Source: Bifidobacterium mongoliense DSM 21395
GTDB lineage: Bacteria; Actinomycetota; Actinomycetes; Actinomycetales; Bifidobacteriaceae
Assembly: GCF_000741285.1 (NCBI RefSeq)
Contig: NZ_JGZE01000001.1
Location: forward strand, 1 to 64,000
Length of the DNA: 64,000 nt
Direction: 5' to 3'
Shown: piece after piece, positions 21,190-30,979 of the stretch
Position numbering within the stretch: the first letter of the stretch is position 1
Layout of the letters: every line of letters starts with the position of its first letter
Translations under genes and position numbers: made by a program
The notes under the pieces: model-generated
What the model saw: only the letters and a program-made list of their open reading frames with translations
Told to the model about the DNA's origin: nothing
Databases searched by the model: none

Positions 21190-22359
21190 TCAGGACTCAT
21201 AGTCCGCATTGATATGCACGTAATCGACCGTCAGATCGTCGGTCCACACTTCGGCCCGTTGGTCACCGGCATGCAGATCGATGTCGACATGCACCTCCCG
21301 GGGCGTCATATCGACCTCGGAACGGTCGCGCCCCGGCCTGCCACCGTCGCACACCCGCACACCGTTGATGTCCACACACACCTCATCGGCCTCGAAGGCC
21401 GCGACGGCGACCGGTACCGTGCCAAGCGAGCTGACGACACGACCCCAGTTGGGATCGTTGCCGTAGATGGCGCATTTGAGCAGATTCGACGAAGCGACCG
21501 CCCGAGCGCAGGCCAGTGCGGCCTCCTCGCTGCCCGCCCCGGATACCGCGATGCGCACGTCATGGCTCGATCCTTCGGCGTCGCCGATGATCTGTCGCGC
21601 GAGGCTGGCGCACCCCTGGGCGACGAGCCGCCCGAACTCCTCGGGGTCGGGCTCCACGCCCGACGCACCGGAGGCCAGCAGGATCACCGTGTCGTTGGTC
21701 GACATGCAGCCGTCGACGTCGATACGGTTGAACGACATCTCGGCGCCCGAGACCAACGCCGCCTGCAACGCCCCGGCGGACACGACCGCGTCGGTGGTCA
21801 GTACGCACAGCATGGTCGCCAGCTGCGGGGCTATCATGCCCGAGCCCTTGACCATGCCACCGAGACGATAGCCGGAACCCTGCGCCGTGAACGTCTTGGG
21901 TGTGGTGTCGGTGGTCATGATGGCCTCGGCGGCATCGAGACCGGCCCGCTCGCCCGCATCGAGCGCGCCGTTGGCGATCCCCACACCGGCGATGATGCGA
22001 TCGAGCGGCAGGAGTTCACCGATGAGCCCGGTCGAGCAGACCGCGACATCCTCGCGTCGGCAACCCAAGGCCGTCGCCGCGGCCTCGGCCGTCGAGGCCG
22101 ACTGCTCGTAGCCCTCCGGGCCGGTGCAGGCGTTCGCACCACCGGAATTGAGCACGATGGCATGGGCCTTGCCGTCATCGAGGACGCCGCGGCTCCATTG
22201 CACCGGCGCCGCGCAGAAACGGTTGGAGGTGAACACCCCGGCGGCGGCCTGGAGCGGGCCGTCGTTGACGACCATGGCCAGATCCCGCTTGCTTTCCACG
22301 GCCGAGATGCCCGCCTGCACCCCCGCGGCCCTGAACCCCTGTGCATATGTCACGCTCAT
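21190..22359 (-). CDS. argJ: Bifunctional glutamate N-acetyltransferase / N-acetylornithine acetyltransferase
   Basis: ArgJ recycles the acetyl group from N-acetylornithine to glutamate. The 389-residue precursor contains the self-cleavage site in KGSGMIAPQLATMLCVLTTDA, where the threonine of ATML becomes the N-terminal nucleophile of the beta chain. NSGGANACTG forms the oxyanion region. The presence of ArgJ and the absence of argE or argA suggest the cyclic pathway, with ArgJ possibly acting on both steps. The start overlaps the argC stop as ATGA (22356-22359). Confidence 0.97.
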   Translation of the reverse strand: MSVTYAQGFRAAGVQAGISAVESKRDLAMVVNDGPLQAAAGVFTSNRFCAAPVQWSRGVLDDGKAHAIVLNSGGANACTGPEGYEQSASTAEAAATALGCRREDVAVCSTGLIGELLPLDRIIAGVGIANGALDAGERAGLDAAEAIMTTDTTPKTFTAQGSGYRLGGMVKGSGMIAPQLATMLCVLTTDAVVSAGALQAALVSGAEMSFNRIDVDGCMSTNDTVILLASGASGVEPDPEEFGRLVAQGCASLARQIIGDAEGSSHDVRIAVSGAGSEEAALACARAVASSNLLKCAIYGNDPNWGRVVSSLGTVPVAVAAFEADEVCVDINGVRVCDGGRPGRDRSEVDMTPREVHVDIDLHAGDQRAEVWTDDLTVDYVHINADYES

Positions 22360-23447
22360 GGCGCCACTCCAATCGTCGTCAGTCCTTCGTCCTCGGGCAA
22401 CCCCAGGGCGACATTCAAAGATTGCACGGCCTGGCCGGCCGTGCCCCGGTTGAGGTTGTCGATCGCGGCGAAGGCGAGCAGTCGGCCCGCCGGCCTATCG
22501 ACGGCCACCTGCACGTCGGCGGCGTTCGACCCCAGCACATTGGCCGTGGCGGGCATCACCCCTTCGGGCAGGACGTTGATGAAGCGCTGACCATCGTAGG
22601 CCTCGACCCACGCGTGCCTGATATCCGCATCGTTCAAGGCCTTCCCCCGGTCACTGAGTTCGGCCGAGACGCAGGCGAGGATGCCGCGGGCCATCGGGAC
22701 GAGCATGGGGGTGAATCCCAAAGTGAAATCGGCGGCATGGGAGGCGTCGAGACCGGCGGCATGGGCGAAGTTCTGCAGGATCTCGGGGATGTGACGGTGC
22801 ACGCCGCCGACACCGTACGGCTGTGCCGAACCGAAAGCCTCAGCCGCCAACAGGTTCATACGACCCGTCTTCCTGCCCGCTCCGGAATACCCGACCGCCA
22901 GGTCGGCGACGACGCCGTGGCGTTCGATGAGGTCTTGGGCGATGCCCGGCTGCATGGCGAGCGTGGTGGCGGTGACGTTGCACCCCGGTCCGGCGATGCG
23001 CGTCACGCCGGCCAGATGCTCGCGCTGCCTGCGATAGGCGCCGTGGTCCTCGCCCACGATGAGTTCGGGCATCCCGTAGGTCCACGCGGTATGGAAATCG
23101 CCGCCGTAGAACCGGTCCCATGCCTCACGCCGCTCCAGCCGATGGTCGGCCCCCAGGTCCACCACGACGCACTCGGGATCGAGCCTCTCGGCCAATGCCC
23201 CCGATGCGCCATGCGGCAGGGCGAGTACCACCACATCGCAACCGCTCAGGTTCTCCGGCGTGGTGTCTTCGACGACCATATCCGCAAGCGGCGGTATATG
23301 CGGCATATATTCACCCAGCCGATGACCGATCGAGGAATGCCCCGTGACCCGCATGGGTTCGAATTCGGGGTGTGCGGCGAGGATGCGCAGCGCTTCTCCC
23401 CCGGCGTATCCCGTCGCGCCGGCGACGGCAACCGTGTAGTGAGCCAT
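22356..23447 (-). CDS. argC: N-acetyl-gamma-glutamyl-phosphate reductase
   Basis: ArgC reduces N-acetylglutamyl phosphate with NADPH and is the first gene of the operon. The 363-residue product has the N-terminal nucleotide fold VAVAGATGYAGGEALRIL and the catalytic cysteine in IAGPGCNVTATTLA. HRHIPEI is also present. The start at 23447 (MAHYTVAVAGA) follows GAAAGGTG; the frame extends upstream into the promoter but that part is not coding. Two ArgR-type palindromes lie 35-72 bases upstream. Confidence 0.97.
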   Translation of the reverse strand: MAHYTVAVAGATGYAGGEALRILAAHPEFEPMRVTGHSSIGHRLGEYMPHIPPLADMVVEDTTPENLSGCDVVVLALPHGASGALAERLDPECVVVDLGADHRLERREAWDRFYGGDFHTAWTYGMPELIVGEDHGAYRRQREHLAGVTRIAGPGCNVTATTLAMQPGIAQDLIERHGVVADLAVGYSGAGRKTGRMNLLAAEAFGSAQPYGVGGVHRHIPEILQNFAHAAGLDASHAADFTLGFTPMLVPMARGILACVSAELSDRGKALNDADIRHAWVEAYDGQRFINVLPEGVMPATANVLGSNAADVQVAVDRPAGRLLAFAAIDNLNRGTAGQAVQSLNVALGLPEDEGLTTIGVAP

Positions 23448-23481
23448 GCATCGCACCTTTCTCGTGGTTTCGATACCGGAC

Positions 23482-23520
23482 AGCATACACGATATGCACT
23501 ACATTGCATAACTATGCATA
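23482..23520 (-). promoter_or_regulatory. Pair of ARG boxes upstream of argC
   Basis: TGCATAACTATGCA (23505-23518) matches the argG box except for one central base. A second, looser palindrome, GCATA (23483-23487) with TATGC (23493-23497), lies 8 bases away. Two tandem boxes are typical for hexameric ArgR. The positions fit repression of the argC promoter. Confidence 0.7.
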
Positions 23521-23575
23521 GATGTTCGGGCGTGGCTCCGTCGCCCCGCACCGCATCGCCCGCCCCGGGCGTGCT

Positions 23576-24292
23576 TCAGGCCGAGACCGACCCCGATCCG
23601 CCTTCGCCGCCCAAGAGACCGCTTTGCTGTTGCAGCCATTGCGTCAGATCGTCCATCGACACCCCCGCAAGCATCATCCACACATCCACGATGGTCACCA
23701 GCACATTGAGGATCACGGCGGCGAGGGCCAGACCGAACCCCTTCATGCGGAAGGTGCGGGTGCGCCACATGGCGATGCCACCCATGACGGCGGGCAGCAC
23801 GGGGATGCTCGACAACGCGAAGACGAACGCCACGATGGCGTAGGGGTCCCAATGCCCGTACAGGGGGTTGCTCGCCGGATCATCGAGATCGATGCCGTGA
23901 TACTGTCGCGGGGCCCCGCCCCGGCCAGTGCCGTCGACCCCGGAGCCATTCGGCCCAGGGCCCTTCAGTTCAGAAGCACCGTGTCCAGAAGTACTGCGTC
24001 CAGCCCCGTCGCGCGGCGCGCCGTCACATGGTCCGACCCCGTACGGGGCGGGACGCGGGGATGGGGTACGGGACGATGCGGCCCCATGGGGATCGGTCCG
24101 ACTGCCGTGCGAGGCGGCCGAACCACCGTTGCGCTCGGGCGCCCCATACAGATACGGATTGTATCCGGCGGGAAGATCGCTGGCCAAAGCCCCGTATTCC
24201 GGCCTGACGCGGCGACCATACGCGGGTTGATCCGCCTGGTCGCCGCGGGACTCCGACGCGCTGTCGGACTCATGCTGCTGGGACTCGTTCAT
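23576..24292 (-). CDS. Membrane protein with DUF4190-like C-terminus
   Basis: The 238-residue protein has a long cytoplasmic, proline-, glycine- and serine-rich N-terminus (residues 1-150, probably disordered) followed by two hydrophobic segments. These are AIVAFVFALSSIPVLPAVMGGIAM and LALAAVILNVLVTIVDVWMML (split here by a short charged link), the layout of DUF4190 proteins. It ends in a glutamine- and glycine-rich tail. The gene starts 21 bases after pheT on the same strand and may share its message. The function is unknown. Tail length and composition vary widely in such proteins. Confidence 0.75.
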   Translation of the reverse strand: MNESQQHESDSASESRGDQADQPAYGRRVRPEYGALASDLPAGYNPYLYGAPERNGGSAASHGSRTDPHGAASSRTPSPRPAPYGVGPCDGAPRDGAGRSTSGHGASELKGPGPNGSGVDGTGRGGAPRQYHGIDLDDPASNPLYGHWDPYAIVAFVFALSSIPVLPAVMGGIAMWRTRTFRMKGFGLALAAVILNVLVTIVDVWMMLAGVSMDDLTQWLQQQSGLLGGEGGSGSVSA

Positions 24293-24313
24293 GGCTGCCT
24301 CTTCCCGGGCGTG

Positions 24314-26923
24314 TCAGGCGCGCAACTGCGCACCCAATGCCGCCGTACCATCCACAATAGCCCGGCGCAACGCCTCGGTGTCCTTGGAGTCCAAGGTCTT
24401 GCTCGAGGAACGGAAAGTGACGGCGAAGGCCAAGGACCTCACGCCCGAGCCCAGCTGGTCGCCGGTGAACACGTCGAAGAGCTCGATGCGTTCCAAATCA
24501 TCTCCGGAAGCCTCAACGATGGCGTCACGCACCTGAGCCGCACTGACGGTGCTCGGGACGGTGAACGCCAGATCCTGACGCACCGGCGGGAACGTGGAGA
24601 CCGGTTTGGCCTGGACCGGCTTACCGTCGATCGCGGCGAACACCAGATCAAGATCGAGCTCGAATCCGCCGGTATGCGCGGGGAAACCGAACCGCTCGTT
24701 CACGGTGGGATGGAATTCACCCAAGCAACCGACACGCGTGCCGTCCACGGTCGCATAGGCGAACCGTCCGGGGTGCCACGATACCGGCACCTGATCGGCT
24801 GACGGTTGTTCGATAGCGACAGCAAGACCCAGGCGGTCCAGAACACGGTTGACCGCTTCGAGTGCATCGGTCCAGTCGACGTCGCGCTCCTCACCAAGCC
24901 ACCCGGTGCGCACCGCCTTGCCCGAGAGAATGCCCGCCGCATGAAGGGGCTGCTTGGGCAGACCGGCGTCCAACGCGGCCAGCTGGTCATCGGTGGGCCG
25001 TTGTGCGCCTGGCAATGCTGGTATGGCGGGGGCGTTGGGATCGCGCAGATACACGTGACCCAGTTCGTAGATGGATACGTCGTCGATGCCACGGCGCCGG
25101 TTGCGCTGCACGGTCTGCGCCAACGTCAGAAGCACGCTGCGGCGCAGATACGGGCGATCCGCCGCCAAGGGATTGGCGACCTCGACGCTGATCGGGGCCA
25201 GCGCATCGCGATCCAATCCGGCCTTGGAGAAGTCATCGTCGCCCACGAACGGGTAGCTCAGCGTCTCCACCATGCCATACTCGGCCAGTTCGTCGGCGAC
25301 CTGGCGACTGTGGCGCTGATCGGGGCTCAACCCGACGGCACCCTCGACGGGTGCGGGCGGCACGGTGACCGGAATCTCGTCATAGCCCACCAAACGGGCA
25401 ACTTCCTCGACCAGATCGCAAGGCTCCCCAAGATCCGGCCGCCACGTGGGCGGAGTGACCGAGAAGATGCCGTTGCCGCCACCGGCCACACTGCACCCGA
25501 TGTCGGTGAGAATCTCGCTGATGGTATTCACCGGGGTGTCCAACCCGGCCACACGGGCCACTTCACTGGCCTTGAAGGCGATGGCCTGCCTGCGCGGCGC
25601 GGTGTTGAGATCGACCGGATACGGCGAGGGGTCGCCGTTGCCGTACTTCTCCATGAGTTCGCACGCCATCTGAGCGGCGGCCGGCTGCATGTCGAAGTCG
25701 ACGCCGCGCTCGAACCTGCGGGATGCCTCTGAGGGAATCTTGTGGCGCCGGGCGGACCGCGCGATGGAGATGGGATCGAAATGCGCGGATTCCAACAGGA
25801 TGTTGGTGGTCGAGGCCGTGACCTCGCCGTACAGGCCGCCCATCACGCCGGCCAGACCGAGGATGCGCGATCCGCGCTGGCCGTCGGGAGAATCGGTGAT
25901 GAGCAGATCCTCGACGCTCAGTTCGCGGTCCTTGCCGTCAAGGGTCGTGAGCCGCTCGCCGGCACGGGCGCGCCGCACGACGATCGGACCGGAGATCTTA
26001 TCGAGATCGTAGGCATGCATCGGCTGGCCCAGATCCATCATGACGTAGTTGGTGACGTCCACGGCCAACGACATGCACCGCATCGTGGCGCGCACGAGTC
26101 GGCGACGCATCCAGTTGGGCGTGTGCGCTGCCGGGTCGAACCCGCGCACGGCCCGGGCATAGTACCGGTCGCAGCCGACCACACCGTGGATCGGACCATG
26201 GTCCTCGACGGCCACCTCGATATCCGTGGCGTGATCCTCCGGAATGCCCTGCGTGACCGGGGCCTTCGCGGCGAGATCCGTCACCGGATCGACGAAGACG
26301 GCGCCGGTGGAATGGTGGTATTCACGGGCTACCCCGCGATAGGAGAAGGCATAACCACGGTCCGGCGTGATGTTGATCTCGAGGATCGGCTGATCGAGGT
26401 GCAACAGATGCATGGCGTCGTCGCCGGGCTTGAGCGCGGCGTACTCCTCGGCGCTGAATCCGTAGTGGCGCAGGAGGATGATGCCGTCATGGTTGTCGCC
26501 CAGTCCCAGTTCGCGTTCCGAGGCGCACATGCCGTCGGACACGTGTCCGTAGGTCTTGCGCGGCTCGATCTTGAAATCACCGGGCAGCACAGCGCCGGGC
26601 AGGGTGACGACGACCTTCTCGCCGGCGGCCATGTTCGGGGCTCCGCACACGATGCCGCGCGGAACCTTGTTGCCCGCATCATCGGTGTCATTGTAGCGTT
26701 CACCGACATCCACATGGCACCAGTGGATGTTCTTGCCGTTCTTCTGAGGTTCCTCGACGGCGTCGACGACATAGCCGACGACGATCGGTCCGGTGACCTG
26801 GGAGGCGTGGATCTCCTCCTCCTCGAGGCCGACGCGCACGAGGTCCTTCGCCAGTTGTTCGTAAGTCAGATCCTGCGGAACCTCGACATGCTCCCGCAGC
26901 CAGTCAATATCGACCATAGGCAT
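24314..26923 (-). CDS. pheT: Phenylalanyl-tRNA synthetase beta subunit
   Basis: PheT forms the alpha2-beta2 phenylalanyl-tRNA synthetase with PheS. The 869-residue chain shows the N-terminal EMAP-like tRNA-binding domain (VGYVVDAVEEPQKNGKNIHWC and later RGIVCGAPNMAAGEKV). The B3/B4 editing region, the B5 domain and a C-terminal ferredoxin-like anticodon-binding domain (TFPPVRQDLAFTVP) follow. The length is slightly over the common 800. MPMVDIDWLREHV is taken from 26923; the next ATG at 26917 is possible. It follows pheS by 6 bases. Confidence 0.97.
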   Translation of the reverse strand: MPMVDIDWLREHVEVPQDLTYEQLAKDLVRVGLEEEEIHASQVTGPIVVGYVVDAVEEPQKNGKNIHWCHVDVGERYNDTDDAGNKVPRGIVCGAPNMAAGEKVVVTLPGAVLPGDFKIEPRKTYGHVSDGMCASERELGLGDNHDGIILLRHYGFSAEEYAALKPGDDAMHLLHLDQPILEINITPDRGYAFSYRGVAREYHHSTGAVFVDPVTDLAAKAPVTQGIPEDHATDIEVAVEDHGPIHGVVGCDRYYARAVRGFDPAAHTPNWMRRRLVRATMRCMSLAVDVTNYVMMDLGQPMHAYDLDKISGPIVVRRARAGERLTTLDGKDRELSVEDLLITDSPDGQRGSRILGLAGVMGGLYGEVTASTTNILLESAHFDPISIARSARRHKIPSEASRRFERGVDFDMQPAAAQMACELMEKYGNGDPSPYPVDLNTAPRRQAIAFKASEVARVAGLDTPVNTISEILTDIGCSVAGGGNGIFSVTPPTWRPDLGEPCDLVEEVARLVGYDEIPVTVPPAPVEGAVGLSPDQRHSRQVADELAEYGMVETLSYPFVGDDDFSKAGLDRDALAPISVEVANPLAADRPYLRRSVLLTLAQTVQRNRRRGIDDVSIYELGHVYLRDPNAPAIPALPGAQRPTDDQLAALDAGLPKQPLHAAGILSGKAVRTGWLGEERDVDWTDALEAVNRVLDRLGLAVAIEQPSADQVPVSWHPGRFAYATVDGTRVGCLGEFHPTVNERFGFPAHTGGFELDLDLVFAAIDGKPVQAKPVSTFPPVRQDLAFTVPSTVSAAQVRDAIVEASGDDLERIELFDVFTGDQLGSGVRSLAFAVTFRSSSKTLDSKDTEALRRAIVDGTAALGAQLRA

Positions 26924-26929
26924 GGGCGT

Positions 26930-27997
26930 TCACTCCCCCATCACAAATTGTTTGCTGAACCGCACGTCGCCCTCAACGAGGTCGTGCATGTCATTGATGT
27001 CGTGGCGCAGCAGCAGCGTGCGCTCCATACCCACGCCGAACGCGAATCCCGAGTAGACATCAGGGTCGATGCCCGCGGATTTGAGGACGTTCGGATTCAC
27101 CATGCCGCATCCGCCCCACTCGATCCAACCGGGTCCGCCCTTCTTGTCGGGGAACCACAGGTCGAGCTCGGCGCTCGGCTCGGTGAAGGGGAAGTAACTG
27201 GGCCGCAACCTGCTTTTCGCCTCGGGGCCGAACATGGCGACCGCGAGCTTATCGAGCACGCCCTTGAGATCGGCCATGGTCAGGTGCTTGTCGACCGCCA
27301 GCGCCTCGCACTGGTGAAAGACCGGCGTATGGGTGGCGTCGAGCTGGTCGGTGCGGAACACCCGTCCCGGCGACACGATGTACAGCGGCACACCGCGCGT
27401 GAGCAACGCCCTGACCTGATCGGAGGAGGTCTGGGTGCGCAGCACCATGTTCGACCCCACGAAGCCGGCGGCGTCCTTCGCCTGATTGCCTTTGACGTAG
27501 AACGTGTCCTGCATCTGTCGTGCCGGATGGTCGGGACCGAAGTTCAACGCATCGAAGTCGTACCATTCGGTTTCCACCTCGGGGCCGCGGGAGACCTGCC
27601 AGCCCATGGAGACGAAGAGGTCCTCGACGTCCTCCATGACCTTGGCGATGGGGTGCCGGGCTCCAAGCGGGCGGCGGCGCACCGGCATGGTCATGTCGAC
27701 GCTCTCCGCGGCGAGGGCACGGGCCTCGTCACGTTCCTTGATCGCGGAGGCCTTCTGACCGAACGCACGTCCGAAATCGGCGCGGAGCTTGCCCATGAGC
27801 TGACCGGCGTCCTTCTTGCGGTCGGCAGGCAACGCCCCGATGGCCTTGCTCATCGCCGTCATCATGGAGTCAGCACCGGCATAGCGCGATTTGATGGCCT
27901 TGAGCCCATCCATATCGTCGGCCTTGCCGATCTGCTCGATGCCTGCGGCGACCTCATCGCTCACCGCCTGCGCATCGAATGCCATATCCTCTGCCAC
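26930..27997 (-). CDS. pheS: Phenylalanyl-tRNA synthetase alpha subunit
   Basis: PheS is the catalytic subunit. The 355-residue chain has an N-terminal coiled coil, HPIAKVMEDVEDLFVSMGW (motif 1 area), FHQCEALAVDKHLTMADLKG (motif 2 side), and GCGMVNPNVL and FAFGVGMERTLLLRH (motif 3). I prefer a GTG start at 27997 because AAAGGG lies five bases before it. The ATG at 27985 (MAFDAQAVSDE) is the alternative and has only a weak site. The SpoU methyltransferase gene ends 108 bases upstream on the same strand. No T-box or leader peptide was recognised in the gap. Confidence 0.95.
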   Translation of the reverse strand: MAEDMAFDAQAVSDEVAAGIEQIGKADDMDGLKAIKSRYAGADSMMTAMSKAIGALPADRKKDAGQLMGKLRADFGRAFGQKASAIKERDEARALAAESVDMTMPVRRRPLGARHPIAKVMEDVEDLFVSMGWQVSRGPEVETEWYDFDALNFGPDHPARQMQDTFYVKGNQAKDAAGFVGSNMVLRTQTSSDQVRALLTRGVPLYIVSPGRVFRTDQLDATHTPVFHQCEALAVDKHLTMADLKGVLDKLAVAMFGPEAKSRLRPSYFPFTEPSAELDLWFPDKKGGPGWIEWGGCGMVNPNVLKSAGIDPDVYSGFAFGVGMERTLLLRHDINDMHDLVEGDVRFSKQFVMGE

Positions 27998-28105
27998 GAG
28001 TACCCTTTCCCTACTGCTTACTCCACACTGCGCACGGCCCGGACACGGGGCTACGTCAGCCTCGCACACCGGTGCAATCACGCCGTCCTCAGCATTTGAA
28101 CGACT

Positions 28106-28978
28106 TCACATTCTCCCCATATGACTCGACATAGCCAGGGAGAAGAGCATCACGGCGGCGCTCGTCGCGAGATTGAGCGACTCGGCCTTGCCGTAGATCG
28201 GTATCGTCACGATCCGGTCGACCCGCTCGAGCAGCTGACGGGGCAGCCCCCGCGCCTCGTTGCCGAACAGTACGGCCTTGGACTGGCCCACGGCGACCCG
28301 GTCGGCCAACATGTCGGGCAGCGTGCGGGGTGCATTGCCGGGCGTGCCGTAGATGTCCGCGGCCACGACCGCGATGCCGTGCGCGGAGCACCACGCCAGC
28401 ATCTCGTCGGCGCCCATGGTGAGGACGGGAATATGGAACAGTGAGCCGGCGGTGGATCGCACGACCTTGGGATTGAAGCGATCCACGCAGTCATCGACGA
28501 AAATCACCGCGTCGCACCCGGCGGCATCCGCCGCCCTGATCACAGCCCCGGCATTCCCCGGATCGCGCACCTGCCAGAACGCCGCGATGGTGGGCGTGTC
28601 GGACCACGCCACTTGGGATTCCTCACTCGTCAGCGCTCCCATATCGACGACGGCGGCGATGCCCTGGGCATTGGGGCTGATGCGGTGCATGACGGCCTCG
28701 CTGGCCCGATGGATATAGATGGAATCGCACTGCTCCGCCCGGTCGACGATCGCCGCCAGGGTCGGGGATCGTTCCTCCGTGTCTGCGCCCTCGGACTCGG
28801 AAAGCACATAGAGGTCCGACACCGCGTCGGGGACATGGGCGACGGCCTCCCGCACCGACTGCGGACCTTCGACGAGCACGCGGCCCGAACGGCGTCGGGC
28901 CTTGGCGTTGGCCAGATCGGCGACGCGGCGGATACGGTCGGATTTGGGATTGTCGAGCAGCGAGGGGTTCATGGGCAT
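28106..28978 (-). CDS. SpoU/TrmH-family RNA 2'-O-methyltransferase
   Basis: The 290-residue protein has an N-terminal substrate-binding segment (RSGRVLVEGPQSVREAVAH) and the knotted SPOUT domain. The three motifs are visible: QVRDPGNAGAVIRAADAAG, VLFGNEARGLPRQLL and IPIYGKAESLNLATSAAVML. It probably methylates a ribose in 23S rRNA or tRNA; the target cannot be told. The start is placed at MPMNPSLLDNP (28978), with MNPSLL at 28972 equally possible. This methyltransferase upstream of pheST is a common actinobacterial arrangement. Confidence 0.92.
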   Translation of the reverse strand: MPMNPSLLDNPKSDRIRRVADLANAKARRRSGRVLVEGPQSVREAVAHVPDAVSDLYVLSESEGADTEERSPTLAAIVDRAEQCDSIYIHRASEAVMHRISPNAQGIAAVVDMGALTSEESQVAWSDTPTIAAFWQVRDPGNAGAVIRAADAAGCDAVIFVDDCVDRFNPKVVRSTAGSLFHIPVLTMGADEMLAWCSAHGIAVVAADIYGTPGNAPRTLPDMLADRVAVGQSKAVLFGNEARGLPRQLLERVDRIVTIPIYGKAESLNLATSAAVMLFSLAMSSHMGRM

Positions 28979-29202
28979 GGGCCCAGCATACCTCCGGTCG
29001 ATCATCATCACCGGGTTCACGGCACGGACACGGGTTGCCGTCACCCGCGCCGCAACGAGCGTTCACAGCGCATTGACGGCATCGGTGAAGCAAGATTCCA
29101 GTCCGGTCGAAGGCAGCATCCGCATATCGGGTCTTGTATCGGAATCAACCAGCCGGAGCACCCCGCTGCGGCAATGATCACCAAGCCAAAGGTCACAATC
29201 CT

Positions 29203-30888
29203 ATGTTCGTGCTTTCACATGCATGGAGAAGCGTCATTCGCAACAAGGGACGCAACGTCCTGATCATCATCGTCGTCGCCGTCATCGCCGCCTCCGCGAC
29301 CATAGGCCTCTCCATACGTCAGGCCGCGGATGCGGCACGGTCCAGCGGCCTGTCCCACACGTCGGTCACCGCCCAGATTTCGCTCGACCGCAGCAAGCTG
29401 TTCAATGCCATGCGATCGTCGGGAAACAACACCGGCACCCCTGATTTCAAGAGCCTTCGGGCCTCGATCGCCGGCAAGGAACTCACACTCGCGGATTACG
29501 AGAAATACGGCAAGGCCTCCTCCACGTTGACCGGAGCGTATTACACGCAAACGGCGGCGGTGGCGAAAACGACCAACTTCCAACCGGTGTCCAGCACCGA
29601 CACGTCATCGTCGAGCTCCTCCTCATCGTCATCGGATTCCTCGTCATCGAGCTCACCGCAGGGCGAGGCAAGGAACAGCACCTCGACCGGCAGAATGCAG
29701 GAGGGCGAGATGGGCGGGGGTATGAGGGACAACGGGGATTTCAAACTCATCGGATTCTCGTCGGACACCGCGGTCAAGAACGCCCCCAACGGCACGTTCA
29801 CCATGAGCGCGGGCAAGGTCTTCGGCTATGCCGCCGCCGACACCGGCAAGGTCATCGTCTCCAAGTCGCTGGCCGACTTCGACAATCTGTCGGTCGGGAG
29901 CACGATCAGCGTCGCGAACGCATCGGACTCCTCCACAACCTACCCGCTGACCGTCGTGGGCATCTACCAGAACGGCGACGCCTCCTTAAGCGGTTCGGGG
30001 CCATCGTTCTCGACCGCAGCTGATCCGGCCAACGCCATCTACACCTCGGTGGCCACCATGAACGCACTGGGGCTGAGCTCGTCCAACGGCTCCACGAACT
30101 CCGGCACGACCGGTGACACCCAGTTGAGCTACTCCTATGTCTTCGCCAACAAGGCCGGCTATGAGACCTTCGTCAAGCAGGCCAAGCAGGCCGGTCTCTC
30201 CTCGGACTACACGGTCTCGTCGGCGGACGTCGAGGCCTACGACTCCAGCCTGATCCCGTTGAACAACCTGTCGACGTTCGCGCTGACCCTGCTGCTCATC
30301 GTCCTCGGCGTGGGCGCTCTGGTGCTGGTGGTGCTGAACGTCTTCAACATCCGTGAGCGCAAGTACGAAGTCGGCGTGCTGACCGCCATCGGTGTGAACA
30401 AAATCACGGTGGCGGCGCAATTCGTGGTGGAGCTGTTCATCGTCACCCTCATCGGTCTGACCATTGGTACCGGTATCGGCGCGGCCACCTCCGTGCCGAT
30501 CTCGAACCAGCTGCTTGCCAACCAAGTCGCCGCCCAGACCAGTGAGCGCAGCAGCCAGGAACAACAGTTCGGGCGTGGCTTCCAGCAGAGGGACCCCGGG
30601 CAATCCGGCGCCACGGGGTCGAACGGTGGCACCGCATCGGGAGGTGGCACGGCACCATCGATCACCGGCAATCGTTCCACCGGCAGACGAGGGTCACTGT
30701 TCTCCGGTGCCAACTCGCCATTGACCAGAACGACCTCATACATCGCCACGGTCAATTCCACGGTCAATTTGACCGTACTTGGCGAACTGATTCTGATCGC
30801 CATCGGTCTGGCCGCACTGTCCTCGCTGGTCGCCGTCATCTTCGTCATGCGCTATGAACCATTGCAGATTCTCGCGGACCGCTCCTAG
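29203..30888 (+). CDS. FtsX/MacB-type ABC transporter permease with poly-serine insertion
   Basis: The 561-residue membrane protein has an N-terminal TM segment (GRNVLIIIVVAVIAASATIGLSI), a large extracytoplasmic domain and three C-terminal TM segments. That is the MacB/LolC/FtsX permease topology. The FtsX-like element IRERKYEVGVLTAIGVNKITVAAQFVVEL is clear. The outer domain contains a run of about 18 serines broken by one Asp (residues about 150-170). A second G/S/Q-rich insert precedes the last TM. The start at 29203 (MFVLSHAWRSV) is 10 bases after AAAGG. It pairs with the ATPase gene that follows after 91 bases. The substrate is unknown; peptides, lipids or drugs are typical for the family. 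Confidence 0.9.
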   Translation: MFVLSHAWRSVIRNKGRNVLIIIVVAVIAASATIGLSIRQAADAARSSGLSHTSVTAQISLDRSKLFNAMRSSGNNTGTPDFKSLRASIAGKELTLADYEKYGKASSTLTGAYYTQTAAVAKTTNFQPVSSTDTSSSSSSSSSSDSSSSSSPQGEARNSTSTGRMQEGEMGGGMRDNGDFKLIGFSSDTAVKNAPNGTFTMSAGKVFGYAAADTGKVIVSKSLADFDNLSVGSTISVANASDSSTTYPLTVVGIYQNGDASLSGSGPSFSTAADPANAIYTSVATMNALGLSSSNGSTNSGTTGDTQLSYSYVFANKAGYETFVKQAKQAGLSSDYTVSSADVEAYDSSLIPLNNLSTFALTLLLIVLGVGALVLVVLNVFNIRERKYEVGVLTAIGVNKITVAAQFVVELFIVTLIGLTIGTGIGAATSVPISNQLLANQVAAQTSERSSQEQQFGRGFQQRDPGQSGATGSNGGTASGGGTAPSITGNRSTGRRGSLFSGANSPLTRTTSYIATVNSTVNLTVLGELILIAIGLAALSSLVAVIFVMRYEPLQILADRS

Positions 30889-30979
30889 CGACGGACGTGC
30901 ACGTGCAGTCCGCCGAGAACGGCACGGCGCTCACCACCTCGCCTCGCACATCACACAACAGACAACACCAAGGATCATC

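Noticed and set aside
25742..28099. Long open plus-strand frame opposite pheS and pheT
   Set aside because: High-GC third positions create long antisense frames. PheS and PheT motifs are unambiguous on the minus strand and the antisense product has no recognisable domain.
27998..28105. T-box or leader-peptide attenuator upstream of pheS
   Set aside because: No T-box consensus, terminator hairpin or run of phenylalanine codons was found in the 108-base gap.
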